Shown: positions 46,084-55,602, numbered from the stretch's first letter. The stretch is DNA of 64,000 nucleotides from Akkermansiaceae bacterium (GCA_903934285.1 CAIZNN010000264.1:1-64000), one strand, 5' to 3'. Numbers and translations: made by a program. The notes: a model not told the origin generated them from the sequence alone.

Positions 46084-46126
46084 TCCCATTCTTCCCATCC
46101 ATCCCATTCCTCCCATCTCTCCCATG
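46084..46126. repeat. Nonamer array (TCCCATNNN)x5 ending at ATG
   Basis: CCCAT spaced exactly 9 nt five times. Confidence 0.8.
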
Positions 46127-46627
46127 ACACCCCAACAAATCGCCGCCGATGTCGCCCGAGGCATCCAAATCAAAGCCGAAATCGCCCGCCTCCTCTTCGA
46201 ACTCAAAGCCATCGAAGCCCGCCTGGAAACCGCCGCCCTCGAAGGCGAGCAAATCCCCCTCGAAGACGCCGAACGCGAGGGCAAGCAATACCTCGCCAGA
46301 GGCTCCGACCAAATCGTCCCCGTCCGCTTCGAGTCCGACCAGATCGCCGGCAGTTTCGATCCTGATTCCTCGATGCATCAGGCCGCCACTCTCATCGCCG
46401 CGGGCCAGCTCGATAAGTTCTACAAGGACACCCGCAAATTCATCCGCGTGCCCAAGGACGGCAACGCGTTTCGCAAGTTGGCCCGGCAACTGCTCACCTC
46501 CCGTGCCTTCGCCGACCTGATCCAGGCCTGCACCGTGCGCAACAAGGCCGGCATGGCACAGAGCAAAACCGTCATCGCCTGGGACGACGCCAAGCCCATC
46601 GACCAGTCCGTCGTCCTTGCCCCCTGA
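46124..46627 (+). CDS. Phage early hypothetical protein
   Basis: 167-aa ORF. Confidence 0.5.
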   Translation: MTPQQIAADVARGIQIKAEIARLLFELKAIEARLETAALEGEQIPLEDAEREGKQYLARGSDQIVPVRFESDQIAGSFDPDSSMHQAATLIAAGQLDKFYKDTRKFIRVPKDGNAFRKLARQLLTSRAFADLIQACTVRNKAGMAQSKTVIAWDDAKPIDQSVVLAP

Positions 46628-46716
46628 TTCTCGGCCCGTGGGGCCGGCGCGGTTTAGCCTCCGCACACTCATTTCATGCCGGCCCCCAACCCCTCTCCCA
46701 CACCCCCGCCAACCCC

Positions 46717-47010
46717 ATGCCCGAAGATCACGAATTATTCCCGCCCCCCCAACCTCGCTGGCACGTCCTCACCTGCCACAAATCCCAATCCAAGCTGGAA
46801 CGCGTCGCCAAGAAACCGCGCGAAGTCAGCCACCACGAGCTCCTTTACGGCTCACACGTCGAGTCCCGCCGCAAAGGTGAGACCGGCCTCGATACCCTCC
46901 GCGAAATCGCCCGCTTCCTCAACTCCCGCGGCCTCAAACCACGCGCCAAAATCGAGTGTGCCGCCGATGCCCCAAACCCCGAGAAATACCTCCAATCTAT
47001 CACTCCATAA
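46717..47010 (+). CDS. Phage hypothetical protein
   Basis: 97-aa ORF. Confidence 0.45.
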   Translation: MPEDHELFPPPQPRWHVLTCHKSQSKLERVAKKPREVSHHELLYGSHVESRRKGETGLDTLREIARFLNSRGLKPRAKIECAADAPNPEKYLQSITP

Positions 47011-47034
47011 ACGCCATCTAAAAATCCTAATCCC

Positions 47035-47865
47035 ATGGCCACAAAATCTCCTGCCAAATCAGCGCCCCGCAAGCCAGCCAAACTGCCTGCCAGACAACGC
47101 GGCAACATGAAGCCAGCCGAGATCAAGCCTCTCGTCATGGCCGCTCGCAAGGCCTTCGATATCCAGGACCGCGCCGGCCTCACCGATGGCCAATCCTTCG
47201 ATGCCTGGCGCCACGTCCAGTGCATGGATGTCGTAGGGCGGCCCGGTCTCACCGCCTGCGATCACGGCGATTTCCAGCCGCTCCTCGCCCACTTCCAAAC
47301 CCTCGCCGGCGACGACGCTGCCGCCTTCCGCAGCCTCATGCAATCCGGCCATCCAACCGACCACGCCGCCCCTGGCGATACCCGCGAGGCCCGCCGGCAA
47401 CTCGTCCACTCCATTGCCGTCCACCTGCTCTCCCACATCCACCTCGCAGAAGCCTCCCGCGACCAGCTCCTCGCCGATGCCATCGGCGAGCATCACCAAC
47501 ACCAGGGGGACCGACCCTGGGAGGGCAGCGCCGGCGCTCAGGCATTCCGTTGCCTCATGGCCCGCAAAGATGCCATCGAAGCCAAAGGAGCTGGTCCCAT
47601 CTCCATCGGCTACCTCATTTACCTCGTCCGTCAGAAAACCCGCCGTCCGGATCTCACCCTCGGCCGCGACTGGCAAGCTGGCCTCGCCGAGCGTTGCACC
47701 GTCACCCAGCTCGATCAGATCCGCTCGACCATCATCAACCGCATCGCCGCCGCCGAGGGCCTGGGCGCACCCCGCAACCGCAACAAATCCCAACGCGCTC
47801 CACAGGCCATCGCCGCCCGTTCCGCCGCTAACCTCACCCCGCGGCACGGAGCCGATTTTCTGTGA
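47035..47865 (+). CDS. Putative GemA-like (Mu gp16) regulatory protein
   Basis: IKPLVMAARKAFDIQDRAGLTDGQSFDAWRHVQC at N-term; position near phage end. Confidence 0.45.
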   Translation: MATKSPAKSAPRKPAKLPARQRGNMKPAEIKPLVMAARKAFDIQDRAGLTDGQSFDAWRHVQCMDVVGRPGLTACDHGDFQPLLAHFQTLAGDDAAAFRSLMQSGHPTDHAAPGDTREARRQLVHSIAVHLLSHIHLAEASRDQLLADAIGEHHQHQGDRPWEGSAGAQAFRCLMARKDAIEAKGAGPISIGYLIYLVRQKTRRPDLTLGRDWQAGLAERCTVTQLDQIRSTIINRIAAAEGLGAPRNRNKSQRAPQAIAARSAANLTPRHGADFL

Positions 47866-47917
47866 CCTGCAACCTCGTTGCACCTCTCATGCAGCCGTCC
47901 TGCACGCCGTCGAAAAT

Positions 47918-47966
47918 TTTTCTCAAATCTGTGTCCATTCCCAGGTTTCGGCCGGTTTTTCTCAAA
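47918..47966. repeat. Right-end transposase-binding-site candidates TTTTCTCAAA x2 (inverse of left end)
   Basis: TTTTCTCAAATCTGTGTCCATT...TTTTCTCAAACC. Confidence 0.65.
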
Positions 47967-48068
47967 CCGACCATCTGCACCAGTAAGCCCATCTAGCCCC
48001 CTGTTTTCGGGCTATTTCGCCATCCTTCGGCATCTTTCGGGCTTTCCCAATTCCCTTGTCTCGGTGGT

Positions 48069-49135
48069 ACAACTTCAACTTCACGCTGCGCGACATCGAG
48101 TTGATGGTCCAATCGAACATCGATCAACTCGCCCGCGCTTATGTCGTGTTCAATGCGGGTAGCGAACTCGATCCGTGGAGCAAGACCGACCCGTTCGGCG
48201 AGGTCTCCCTCGGCATCGAGGAGGCGGCGATCGAGACCAGCGCGCTGCCGTATGGACTCGGCCTGAAGGTCGGGCAATTTTTCGCGGATTTTTCGCGGCT
48301 GGGAAAAGTCCACTGTCACGAATTGCCCTTCACCGATCGGCCGGCGTCGCTCAAAGGCATCATCGGTGGCGAAGCCAAGGCACGTGGCTTGGAACTGAGC
48401 TGGGTGCCGCCCGTCGACCATTACCTCCGGCTGACGCTGGGCGCGGTGGATAACATTGGTGCGGGAACCGCCGCCACCGGGGTGTTCACCACGCCCGGCG
48501 GCGATACTGCCGATCTGTTCGCCGGCGACAGCAACCGCTCGCTCAGCGACCTGACTTGCTATGGCCGGGCCGCGACGATCCTCGAACTCGGCGAGGGCAC
48601 CTCACTCAATGTGGGGATCGACTATGCGCGGGGCCAGGACCAGGGCACGCGCGAACTTGCCAGTGCCGACGCCAAATTCACCTGGCTGCCGGACGCCGCG
48701 AGGTTCGACCGGTTGGAAATCGGCGGCGAGTTGCTGCATGGCAAAACGGATGGCGCGTTCGGCCCGTCCGCACTCGTCGCCGGCGAAGCGACCAGCGGCA
48801 GTGCCACCGCCCACGGCGCCTATGTGTACGCCCAATACCGGATCGGCAAAGACTGGGAGCCGGGTCTCCGGTACGATTGGTTCCGCCCGGAATCCTGGTC
48901 GCAATCCGACGCCGACTCCGACGGCATCGCCGATGGCTTGGCGCGCACCCGGCAATCGCAAAGTTCGCTGTCCGCCTATCTGAACTACAACCTCAGCGAG
49001 TACAGCCGCCTGCGCCTCGAGGTCAGCCACCTCAATGGTGCCTCCGGTGCCTTCAACGGCAAGGACGACGACTGGCTCGGGTTCCTGCAGTGGACCGTCA
49101 CCATGGGACCGCACACCCATTCCTTCCAACCCTAA
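48069..49135 (+). pseudogene. Outer-membrane porin/receptor, 3' fragment
   Basis: NFNFTLRDIELMVQSNIDQLARAYVVFN...LPYGLGLKVGQFFADFSRLGKVHCHELPFTDRP; continuation of 12308-12720. Confidence 0.85.
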
Positions 49136-49146
49136 GTCCAGTTACC

Positions 49147-50028
49147 ATGAAAATCATCATTCTCACTTATCTAACCGTCCTGAGCATCCTGCCTGCCGCG
49201 CCGTTGAACGTCGTGGTCACGCTGCCCGATCTGGCCGACATCACGCGCCAGGTTGGCGGGGAGCAGGTGGCGGTTTTTTGCATCGCCAGCGGCCGCGAGG
49301 ATCCCCACAATGTTCCGCTCAAGCCGAGTGCCATCACCAGGCTGGCGCAAGCCGATCTGTTCATCCAACTCGGGCTCGAACTCGAGCACGCCTATGCGCC
49401 GGCGCTGGTGAAGGAATCCCGCAACCGCAAAATCCAACAGGACGGCCCGGGTTTCCTCGACCTCAGCGGCGGCGTCAAACCGCTACAGGTTCCCACCAGT
49501 GTGGATCGCAAGGGCGGCGACGTCCATCCTAACGGCAACCCACATTACAACACCGATCCGGTCTATGGCCAGATGATGGCACGCGGCATCGCCGCCAAGC
49601 TCGGTCAGCTCCGACCGGAATCCGCCAGCGTGTTCAAGGCCAACGCCGACAAGGTGGTGGCGCTGTTGCAAGGACGCATGGCCGGCTGGCAAGCCAAGCT
49701 CGCCGGCAAGAACATCAAGTTCGTCAGCTATCACGCGGACTTGCCGTATTTCGCCGCGCGCTTCGGCCTGACGCAAGTTGGAACGATTCAGCCGAAGCCC
49801 GGCATTGAACCCGGGCCGCGTGAGATCGAGGCGCTGGCCGCCGCGATGCAACAACACGGCGTGAAACTCATCGTGAAGGAGAGTTTCTACAGCGAGCGCA
49901 TCCCCAACCAACTCGCCAAAATGACCGGCGCCAAGGTGGTTAACATCCCGATCCTGGTCAACGGCACGCCCGCCGCGAAGGATTACGTTTCCTTGATAGA
50001 CACCCTCGTCAACGCCTTCGCCCCGTGA
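49147..50028 (+). CDS. znuA: Metal (zinc/manganese-type) ABC transporter substrate-binding protein
   Basis: VVVTLPDLADITRQVGGEQ...GREDPHNVPLKPS...HYNTDPVYGQMMARGIAAKL. Confidence 0.8.
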   Translation: MKIIILTYLTVLSILPAAPLNVVVTLPDLADITRQVGGEQVAVFCIASGREDPHNVPLKPSAITRLAQADLFIQLGLELEHAYAPALVKESRNRKIQQDGPGFLDLSGGVKPLQVPTSVDRKGGDVHPNGNPHYNTDPVYGQMMARGIAAKLGQLRPESASVFKANADKVVALLQGRMAGWQAKLAGKNIKFVSYHADLPYFAARFGLTQVGTIQPKPGIEPGPREIEALAAAMQQHGVKLIVKESFYSERIPNQLAKMTGAKVVNIPILVNGTPAAKDYVSLIDTLVNAFAP

Positions 50029-50702
50029 TTGCATTGCGTGATCTAGCACTTGGCTACGCCGGCGCCGCCGTGATCGAAGGCGTCAGCCTCGAGGTGGCCG
50101 CCGGTGACTTTGTGGTCATCGGCGGCCCGAATGGCGGCGGCAAAACCACCCTGTTGCGCGGCATCGCCGGCTTGCTCGATCCGCTGGCCGGCTCCATCAC
50201 GCGCGGCCACACGCGTTTCGGTTATGTGCCGCAACACACCACCGTGGACCTGGCCCTGCCGCTCAGCGCCATCGAGATGGTGGAACTCGGCGCTTCCGCC
50301 TGCCTGCCGTGGTGGAAAACACTCGTCACCCCGCGTGCCTCGTTCCATCGCCAGGCATTGCGTGATTGCCAGGCGGATGCTTTTGCCAACAAGCCGTTCC
50401 CCGCTCTATCAGGTGGCCAGCGCCAGCGGGTGCTCCTCGCCCGGGCGCTGGCAACTGCGCCGGACTGCCTGTTGCTCGATGAACCGACCGCTGGAGTGGA
50501 CCGGCCGACCCAGCACGCCTTGGCCACGATGCTCGGCACATTGCACCGTTCCTCGGGTCGTGCGGTGGTGCTCGTCACCCATCAATTCGCGCCGTTCCGC
50601 GACATCGCCGGGCGCTTTGTGTGGGTGCAGGACGGATCCCTGCGTGAACTCAGCGCCGCTGATTTCAACCGCCGCCATGACCATCCCGACCCCTCCAGCT
50701 GA
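50025..50702 (+). CDS. znuC: Metal ABC transporter ATP-binding protein
   Basis: GGPNGGGKTTLLRGIAG; LSGGQRQRVLLARAL; LLLDEPTAGVD. Confidence 0.9.
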   Translation: MIALRDLALGYAGAAVIEGVSLEVAAGDFVVIGGPNGGGKTTLLRGIAGLLDPLAGSITRGHTRFGYVPQHTTVDLALPLSAIEMVELGASACLPWWKTLVTPRASFHRQALRDCQADAFANKPFPALSGGQRQRVLLARALATAPDCLLLDEPTAGVDRPTQHALATMLGTLHRSSGRAVVLVTHQFAPFRDIAGRFVWVQDGSLRELSAADFNRRHDHPDPSS

Positions 50703-51538
50703 TGCCCGACTCCTTTCTTTTTGGCAAAGCCCTCTGGGCCACCGTGATGATTGGCATGCTGTTGCCCATCAGCGGCCGGCATCTGGTTCTGGGGCGGGCT
50801 GTGTTGTTAGGCCTGGCGGTGCCCCAGATCGCCATGGCCGGCATCGCCTTCATGTTTCTGGCCGCCTCGCTGCACTGGTCGTGGGCCGAAGCGCTCCATG
50901 AGGAATCCGCCAAGGCCATCGTCGGCTCCTTGTTGTTCGGCCTTCCCGGCTTGTTGCTCATCGCCACGCCCTGGCGGCGCGGTGCCCGCCTCAGCGAGGC
51001 GTGGCTGGCGGTGGTGTATCTCGCCTCGGTCGCCGCGACCAACCTGATGTTGGCCACCGACGCGGTGGGCGAAACCTATCTGGGTGATCTATTCCACGGA
51101 CGCCTGCTGTTCATTGGTGAGCCGGAGTTGAAACTGTTGGGATTCACCCTGAGCGCCGGCTTTGCCTTCCTGTTTGCCTTCCGGCGGCGCCTGCTGCTCA
51201 CTCTTACCGACCCGGACTACGCCACGGTGGCCGGGCTTGCCGTCGGCGGCTGGGCGCTGGCCGCGACGCTGGTCAATGGCACCGTCATCGGCATCACGGT
51301 GGCCACCGCCGGCCCGCTGGTCGCCTTCGGCTTCCTGGTGCTGCCCGTCCTAACTGCCGCCACCTTCGCCACCAGCCTGCGCGGCAACCTATGGCTGTCG
51401 ATGCTGGCCGGCTTGGTCATGGCGCTCACTGGTTTTTGGCTGTCCTATCATTACGACTTGCCGCTCGGCGACGCGGTGGTCGCCACCGGCTGCGCCGTTC
51501 TCCTGCTCGCCCGCTTGCGGCATGTCGTGCCGGGTTGA
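50702..51538 (+). CDS. znuB: Metal ABC transporter permease
   Basis: Multi-TM ABC-3-type permease directly after ATPase. Confidence 0.8.
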   Translation: MPDSFLFGKALWATVMIGMLLPISGRHLVLGRAVLLGLAVPQIAMAGIAFMFLAASLHWSWAEALHEESAKAIVGSLLFGLPGLLLIATPWRRGARLSEAWLAVVYLASVAATNLMLATDAVGETYLGDLFHGRLLFIGEPELKLLGFTLSAGFAFLFAFRRRLLLTLTDPDYATVAGLAVGGWALAATLVNGTVIGITVATAGPLVAFGFLVLPVLTAATFATSLRGNLWLSMLAGLVMALTGFWLSYHYDLPLGDAVVATGCAVLLLARLRHVVPG

Positions 51539-51553
51539 GGGGAAGCGGCCACC

Positions 51554-52534
51554 TCACGGTGTTTCCATGCGCAGAACACGATAGAAACGGCGCGGCAAGC
51601 CTGCGGTGGCATCCTGGAAGGTCAGCGCTTGGTCGGCAAGGGTGGTGGGAAAGGCCGAACCGGGCAAGTCCTTGTGCCACTCGACGAGATTGTTGGAGTA
51701 TTCGATCTGATAGTCGAAACCTTTCTGGCCGGGCCAGGTGAGGGTGGTGGCGGTGGCGGTATGCGTCAGTGAAGTGGGCCGGAACGGCTCGATGCCGAGG
51801 GGCGCGCTGCGAATCACGGTGTCGGCAACCAGCATCCAGTTGTCACCGTAGCCCGACGGGGCCGCCGCGCCCAGTTGCCATTCGTAGGCAAGATAGCCGA
51901 AATCGACGCTGCGGGTGGTGGCGGTGAAGGGAGCGTTTTCAAACAGCGGGATCCCATCGAGGTCCGCACTCCACTGATTGGCCGGCAAATTGATAGTACA
52001 GCTCAGCACGTGGAGTTCCCCGCGATAGAAAACCACGCCGGTTTCATGGTCCGGATTGGCGCCGTCCGCGCGCCAGATCCCATAGCTGGCCGTCCGGTTG
52101 TCGAATCGGATCCCGGCAAGGAAGAGCCTGCTGCTGTTATAGATGCTGACAAAGAAGCTGTCGCGGGTGGTCTTGGCAAGCGAGTCCTGGATTCCCACCA
52201 GCGTCTCGACGCGGACCAGTGGCAAGTCGCCGACTTGGGGTGAGTAATTGATCGGCTTGGCAACAATGACAAGAGTGGAATCGGGCTGATTGAAGCCAAT
52301 GAAGGCGGTCTTGCCCAGGCCACCACCGACAATGATGTCCTGATCAATGCCATGGACCCCGAGGGTCTTGTCGGTGTTGCTGAACCATCCGTCGGTTTCC
52401 ACCCAGTTGTAGTTGCCGACCGGCCAGTTCTCGAAATCGGTGCGATACAACTCCGCGCCCGCGGCCGGCAGCACGGCCACCGCTATACTTGCTAGAATGT
52501 TAGATAGATAACGGGGCAGGTGATGTCGGGTCAT
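51554..52534 (-). CDS. Secreted hypothetical protein
   Basis: Signal peptide; C-term FDYQIEYSNNLVEWHKDLPGS...RRFYRVLRMETP, a fold common in Verrucomicrobia secreted proteins. Confidence 0.6.
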   Translation of the reverse strand: MTRHHLPRYLSNILASIAVAVLPAAGAELYRTDFENWPVGNYNWVETDGWFSNTDKTLGVHGIDQDIIVGGGLGKTAFIGFNQPDSTLVIVAKPINYSPQVGDLPLVRVETLVGIQDSLAKTTRDSFFVSIYNSSRLFLAGIRFDNRTASYGIWRADGANPDHETGVVFYRGELHVLSCTINLPANQWSADLDGIPLFENAPFTATTRSVDFGYLAYEWQLGAAAPSGYGDNWMLVADTVIRSAPLGIEPFRPTSLTHTATATTLTWPGQKGFDYQIEYSNNLVEWHKDLPGSAFPTTLADQALTFQDATAGLPRRFYRVLRMETP

Positions 52535-52621
52535 GGGGAAAACAAGGGGGTGTGCGGAGCGCTTGCGGTCACCGCTTACAGCCCTGCCGCATCAGCGAGC
52601 GGTTCGGGGGAGGTGTCGCGG

Positions 52622-53344
52622 TCATTGGTTGGATTCGAGGGTGTCGAACAAGTTGCCGTTCTCGCGCGCCGCGGGCGCGACCCGCTCGGCGGCGGGAGGA
52701 GCGGCATCCGCGGGCGCGGGCGGAGTGGCGGTGACTGCGGCGGGCGGGCCATCGGTGGAGGCGAGCAAGCCGGCTTCGAGGCGGGCGAGGGTGTCCTGCC
52801 ACCACAGTTGCCGGTTGATCTCCTGATCCTCGACGAGCGCCTGTTGTTGCGGGTCCAGGACTTGGTGGATTGCCTCGGCGGCAGCGACGGACGACTCGGC
52901 AGCCAGACGGGTGCCACCGACGAGCATGACCGGATCATAACCCGGGGTGGCGCGGACCAGCACGGGGAACATTGCGTCGCGCTGCGCGGCACTGAGTGCA
53001 AGATCGGTGGTGAGGCGCTCCAAGCGCGCGCGGGCATCCTTCTCGACGGTGGCCGCGCGGGCGCGCCACTCAACTTGTTGGTCGCCCGGCAGCGAGGCTA
53101 ACCAAGAATCCGGGAGTGCGACGCCCAAGGCGTCGGCCTTGCGCGTTGCCTGGCGGCACCAACCCGGGTGAGCCGCATCCCGCAGCGATGGTGCCGGGCT
53201 GGCATGGGCGCGACGGGGTGCGGCCGGGGTGGATCTAGCGGATTTAGGACTGCTGCCGGGGGTATCACGCAGGGTGATGGAGGCGGCCAAGGTCGCCGCA
53301 ATCACCACCATCGCAAAACCGAGAATAAAGGTGGAGCGGTTCAC
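52622..53344 (-). CDS. Membrane-anchored periplasmic protein, paralog of 54154-54876
   Basis: GFAMVVIAATLAASITLRDTPG...LVRATPGYDPVMLVGG...DPQQQALVEDQEINRQLWWQD. Confidence 0.65.
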   Translation of the reverse strand: MNRSTFILGFAMVVIAATLAASITLRDTPGSSPKSARSTPAAPRRAHASPAPSLRDAAHPGWCRQATRKADALGVALPDSWLASLPGDQQVEWRARAATVEKDARARLERLTTDLALSAAQRDAMFPVLVRATPGYDPVMLVGGTRLAAESSVAAAEAIHQVLDPQQQALVEDQEINRQLWWQDTLARLEAGLLASTDGPPAAVTATPPAPADAAPPAAERVAPAARENGNLFDTLESNQ

Positions 53345-53511
53345 AGCGATCTTTCGGTTAGTTGGTGGAAGACTCATGGCAAGGAGCGGGAGGTGCGACG
53401 CCGGGGCGACCCGGCCTGACCAGATCGCCCCGATGTGTGGCAGTGCCGCCATGAACTGGAGGTTGCACACAACCTGCCACCCATGGCGACACTCGGAGGA
53501 GGTCAGTCGTA

Positions 53512-54045
53512 TTAGCCGTTGGTGCGATCACGGTCGCATTGTTTCACGGCGGCGAGGAATTCTTCGAGGGAGACCCCACCGCTGTCATCAGCGTCGAGCC
53601 GGTCAAAGATCGTGGCCACCAGTTCGGGGTTGTCCACAACCTTGTTGGCCATGCCGGGCAGCAGGACGAACTCCTCGTAGGAGAGCACTTCGTCTTCGTC
53701 GGTGTCGGACTCCGCTTCCCAGAAGCGGGTGACACGGCACTCGGTGATCATGTCGCGCAGCCGCGTCTTGGCTTGCTCGCGCTCCTGCTCGCTGATGGCG
53801 CCGTCACCGTTGGTATCCCAATCCGTGCGGAGCTGTTTGCGGATTTGGTCGCGTGCTTGTTCCATGACCTGCCGTTCTTCTTCGCTGATCACCCCGTCGC
53901 CATCGACGTCGTATTGGGCGAGGTAGGCGGGCAGGCAGGTGGCGTCGCCGAAGCGTTTTTGTTGTTGTTGCTGTTGCGGACCGCCTTGTGCGAAGACGAG
54001 CGGGGTGCAGCAGATGGTGCAGAGGGCCAGATAACTAAATTTCAT
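53512..54045 (-). CDS. Secreted EF-hand protein (four EF-hand loops, poly-Gln N-term)
   Basis: DVDGDGVISEEE, DTNGDGAISEQE, DTDEDEVLSYEE, DADDSGGVSLEE. Confidence 0.85.
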   Translation of the reverse strand: MKFSYLALCTICCTPLVFAQGGPQQQQQQKRFGDATCLPAYLAQYDVDGDGVISEEERQVMEQARDQIRKQLRTDWDTNGDGAISEQEREQAKTRLRDMITECRVTRFWEAESDTDEDEVLSYEEFVLLPGMANKVVDNPELVATIFDRLDADDSGGVSLEEFLAAVKQCDRDRTNG

Positions 54046-54153
54046 AATGTTGTCCTTTCTTGAATTGCGGGGCGGGGAGGATTTCCGCCTTCATCGGGAC
54101 CGACGGCGCGCCGGCGCGGGCGGTTACAACAAAAGCAAAAAAAATCACAATCT

Positions 54154-54876
54154 TCAGCGCTTAGGGTCGACGAGGTCGAACAAGTTGCCGGTGTCGCGGG
54201 CGGCGGGCGCGATCCGTTCTTCGGCGGCGGGCGCGGCGGGAGTCGCTGGTGCTGCCGGTGTGGCGGGCACGCCGCCGGTCGCATCTATCAAGTCGGTTTC
54301 GAGACGGGAGAGGATATCCTGCCACCACAGTTGGCGGTTGACCTCGCGGTCCTCTAACAAAGCCTGTTGTTGGGGGTCGAGCGCCTGATGGATTGCCTCG
54401 TCGGCGGCCAGGGTGGGTTGGGGAACGAGGCGGGCCCCGCCGACGAGCATGACCGGATCGAACCCCGCGGCCGAGCGGACCAGCGCGGGGAACAGCTTGT
54501 CGCGTTGTGCGGCAGTGAGCTCAAGTTCGGCCGCGAGACGCTCCAAGCGGGCCTTGGCGTCGCTTTCCACTGCGGCGGCACGGGCTCGCCACGCCGCCTG
54601 TTGTGCGGCTGGCAATTCGGCCAAGCGGGCTTCCTGCAGGGTCACGCGCAAGCCATTGGCCTGGCGGTCTGCGGCATCGTTAGATACCGCGCTCTTGTCG
54701 TTGGCGGGCGCCAGCGGCGGGCCGGGGTGGTCGTGGCCGACCAGAGGCTTGCCTGTGGCGGATGGGATGCCTGGGCGTTTGTCGCCGGGCGCATTGCGCA
54801 GGGTGATGGAGACGGCCAAGGTCGCCGCAATCGCCAACAGTGAAAAACCAAAAATGTAACCGTATCGATTCATCAT
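54154..54876 (-). CDS. Membrane-anchored periplasmic protein, paralog of 52622-53344
   Basis: GFSLLAIAATLAVSITLRNAPG...AGFDPVMLVGG...DPQQQALLEDREVNRQLWWQD. Confidence 0.65.
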   Translation of the reverse strand: MMNRYGYIFGFSLLAIAATLAVSITLRNAPGDKRPGIPSATGKPLVGHDHPGPPLAPANDKSAVSNDAADRQANGLRVTLQEARLAELPAAQQAAWRARAAAVESDAKARLERLAAELELTAAQRDKLFPALVRSAAGFDPVMLVGGARLVPQPTLAADEAIHQALDPQQQALLEDREVNRQLWWQDILSRLETDLIDATGGVPATPAAPATPAAPAAEERIAPAARDTGNLFDLVDPKR

Positions 54877-54887
54877 GCCTCCTCCGC

Positions 54888-55313
54888 TCACTTATTTGAA
54901 TGTTCCGATTCCTTGCCGTCCTTGTCAAGCGAGAGCTGCAATTGCTTGCGACTGTCCTCGACTTTGTTGCGCTGTTTGGCATCCAGATGGGGCAGCAGGC
55001 GCTGGTGCAGATCGATCAGGGCGCTGCGATATTGGCGGATCGCTTGGTAGCGGGCGGTGCCAATGGCGGTGGCGGTCTGGCGCACTTCCTTGGCGACGGC
55101 GGCCTGTTGCTCGGAGCTCAGCGCGAGTTCGCGGGCCAGCCGCTCGACGGTGGCCTCAGCCCAGTCCGGATGGATCTGGTTGGAGCCGGTGGCCGGGGCG
55201 AGGCGCAGCCGGGTGGTGCGCTCGCCGACGAGGAAGCCGATGCCATAACCGCACAGCAGGATGGCGAGCAAAGCGGCGGTGATGGCGAGGTAATCGCGGG
55301 GGGAGGCTTTCAT
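54888..55313 (-). CDS. Small membrane-anchored periplasmic helical protein (heavy-metal-sensor/CpxP-like architecture)
   Basis: One TM then LARELALSSEQQAAVAKEVRQT...RQYRSALIDLHQRLLPHLDAKQR. Confidence 0.5.
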   Translation of the reverse strand: MKASPRDYLAITAALLAILLCGYGIGFLVGERTTRLRLAPATGSNQIHPDWAEATVERLARELALSSEQQAAVAKEVRQTATAIGTARYQAIRQYRSALIDLHQRLLPHLDAKQRNKVEDSRKQLQLSLDKDGKESEHSNK

Positions 55314-55317
55314 GAGA

Positions 55318-55602
55318 TCAAGGGGCGGGGGGCAGCAGCTCGGGCGTGTCGATGAGCGGCGGCGTGGCTTCGGTGCAGCGCTGAAGGGTAAGGATCACCA
55401 GAAAAACGACAACGCACAAGATCGCGATGGCGACCGACCAGCGACGCCACAACAACACCCGGGCCAGCGCGATGACCGACTCGCGCAGCGCCACGATGCG
55501 CGAGGCAAAGCCGGGCGGCACGGGCTTGGTCTCGACTGGCGGCGGGCTGGCGCGACGGGCGGCGGCGACCAGTTTTTGCCAATTGTGTTGGGGGTCATTC
55601 AT
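55318..55602 (-). CDS. Putative anti-sigma factor (small, single TM)
   Basis: 94 aa directly downstream of the ECF sigma gene; one TM. Confidence 0.5.
   Translation of the reverse strand: MNDPQHNWQKLVAAARRASPPPVETKPVPPGFASRIVALRESVIALARVLLWRRWSVAIAILCVVVFLVILTLQRCTEATPPLIDTPELLPPAP

Larger units (their letters stand above)
12722..47982. mobile_element. Mu-like transposable prophage (about 35.3 kb; right boundary could alternatively be 48068)
   Basis: TG...CA ends each with TTTGAGAAAA motifs at equal distance, MuA/MuB-like proteins, Mu-type head genes, interruption of a host gene. Confidence 0.85.

Noticed and set aside
53940-54000. Poly-glutamine tract in the EF-hand protein as a microsatellite switch
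   Set aside because: Short QQQQQQ run only; no evidence for frame switching since it is in codon units.
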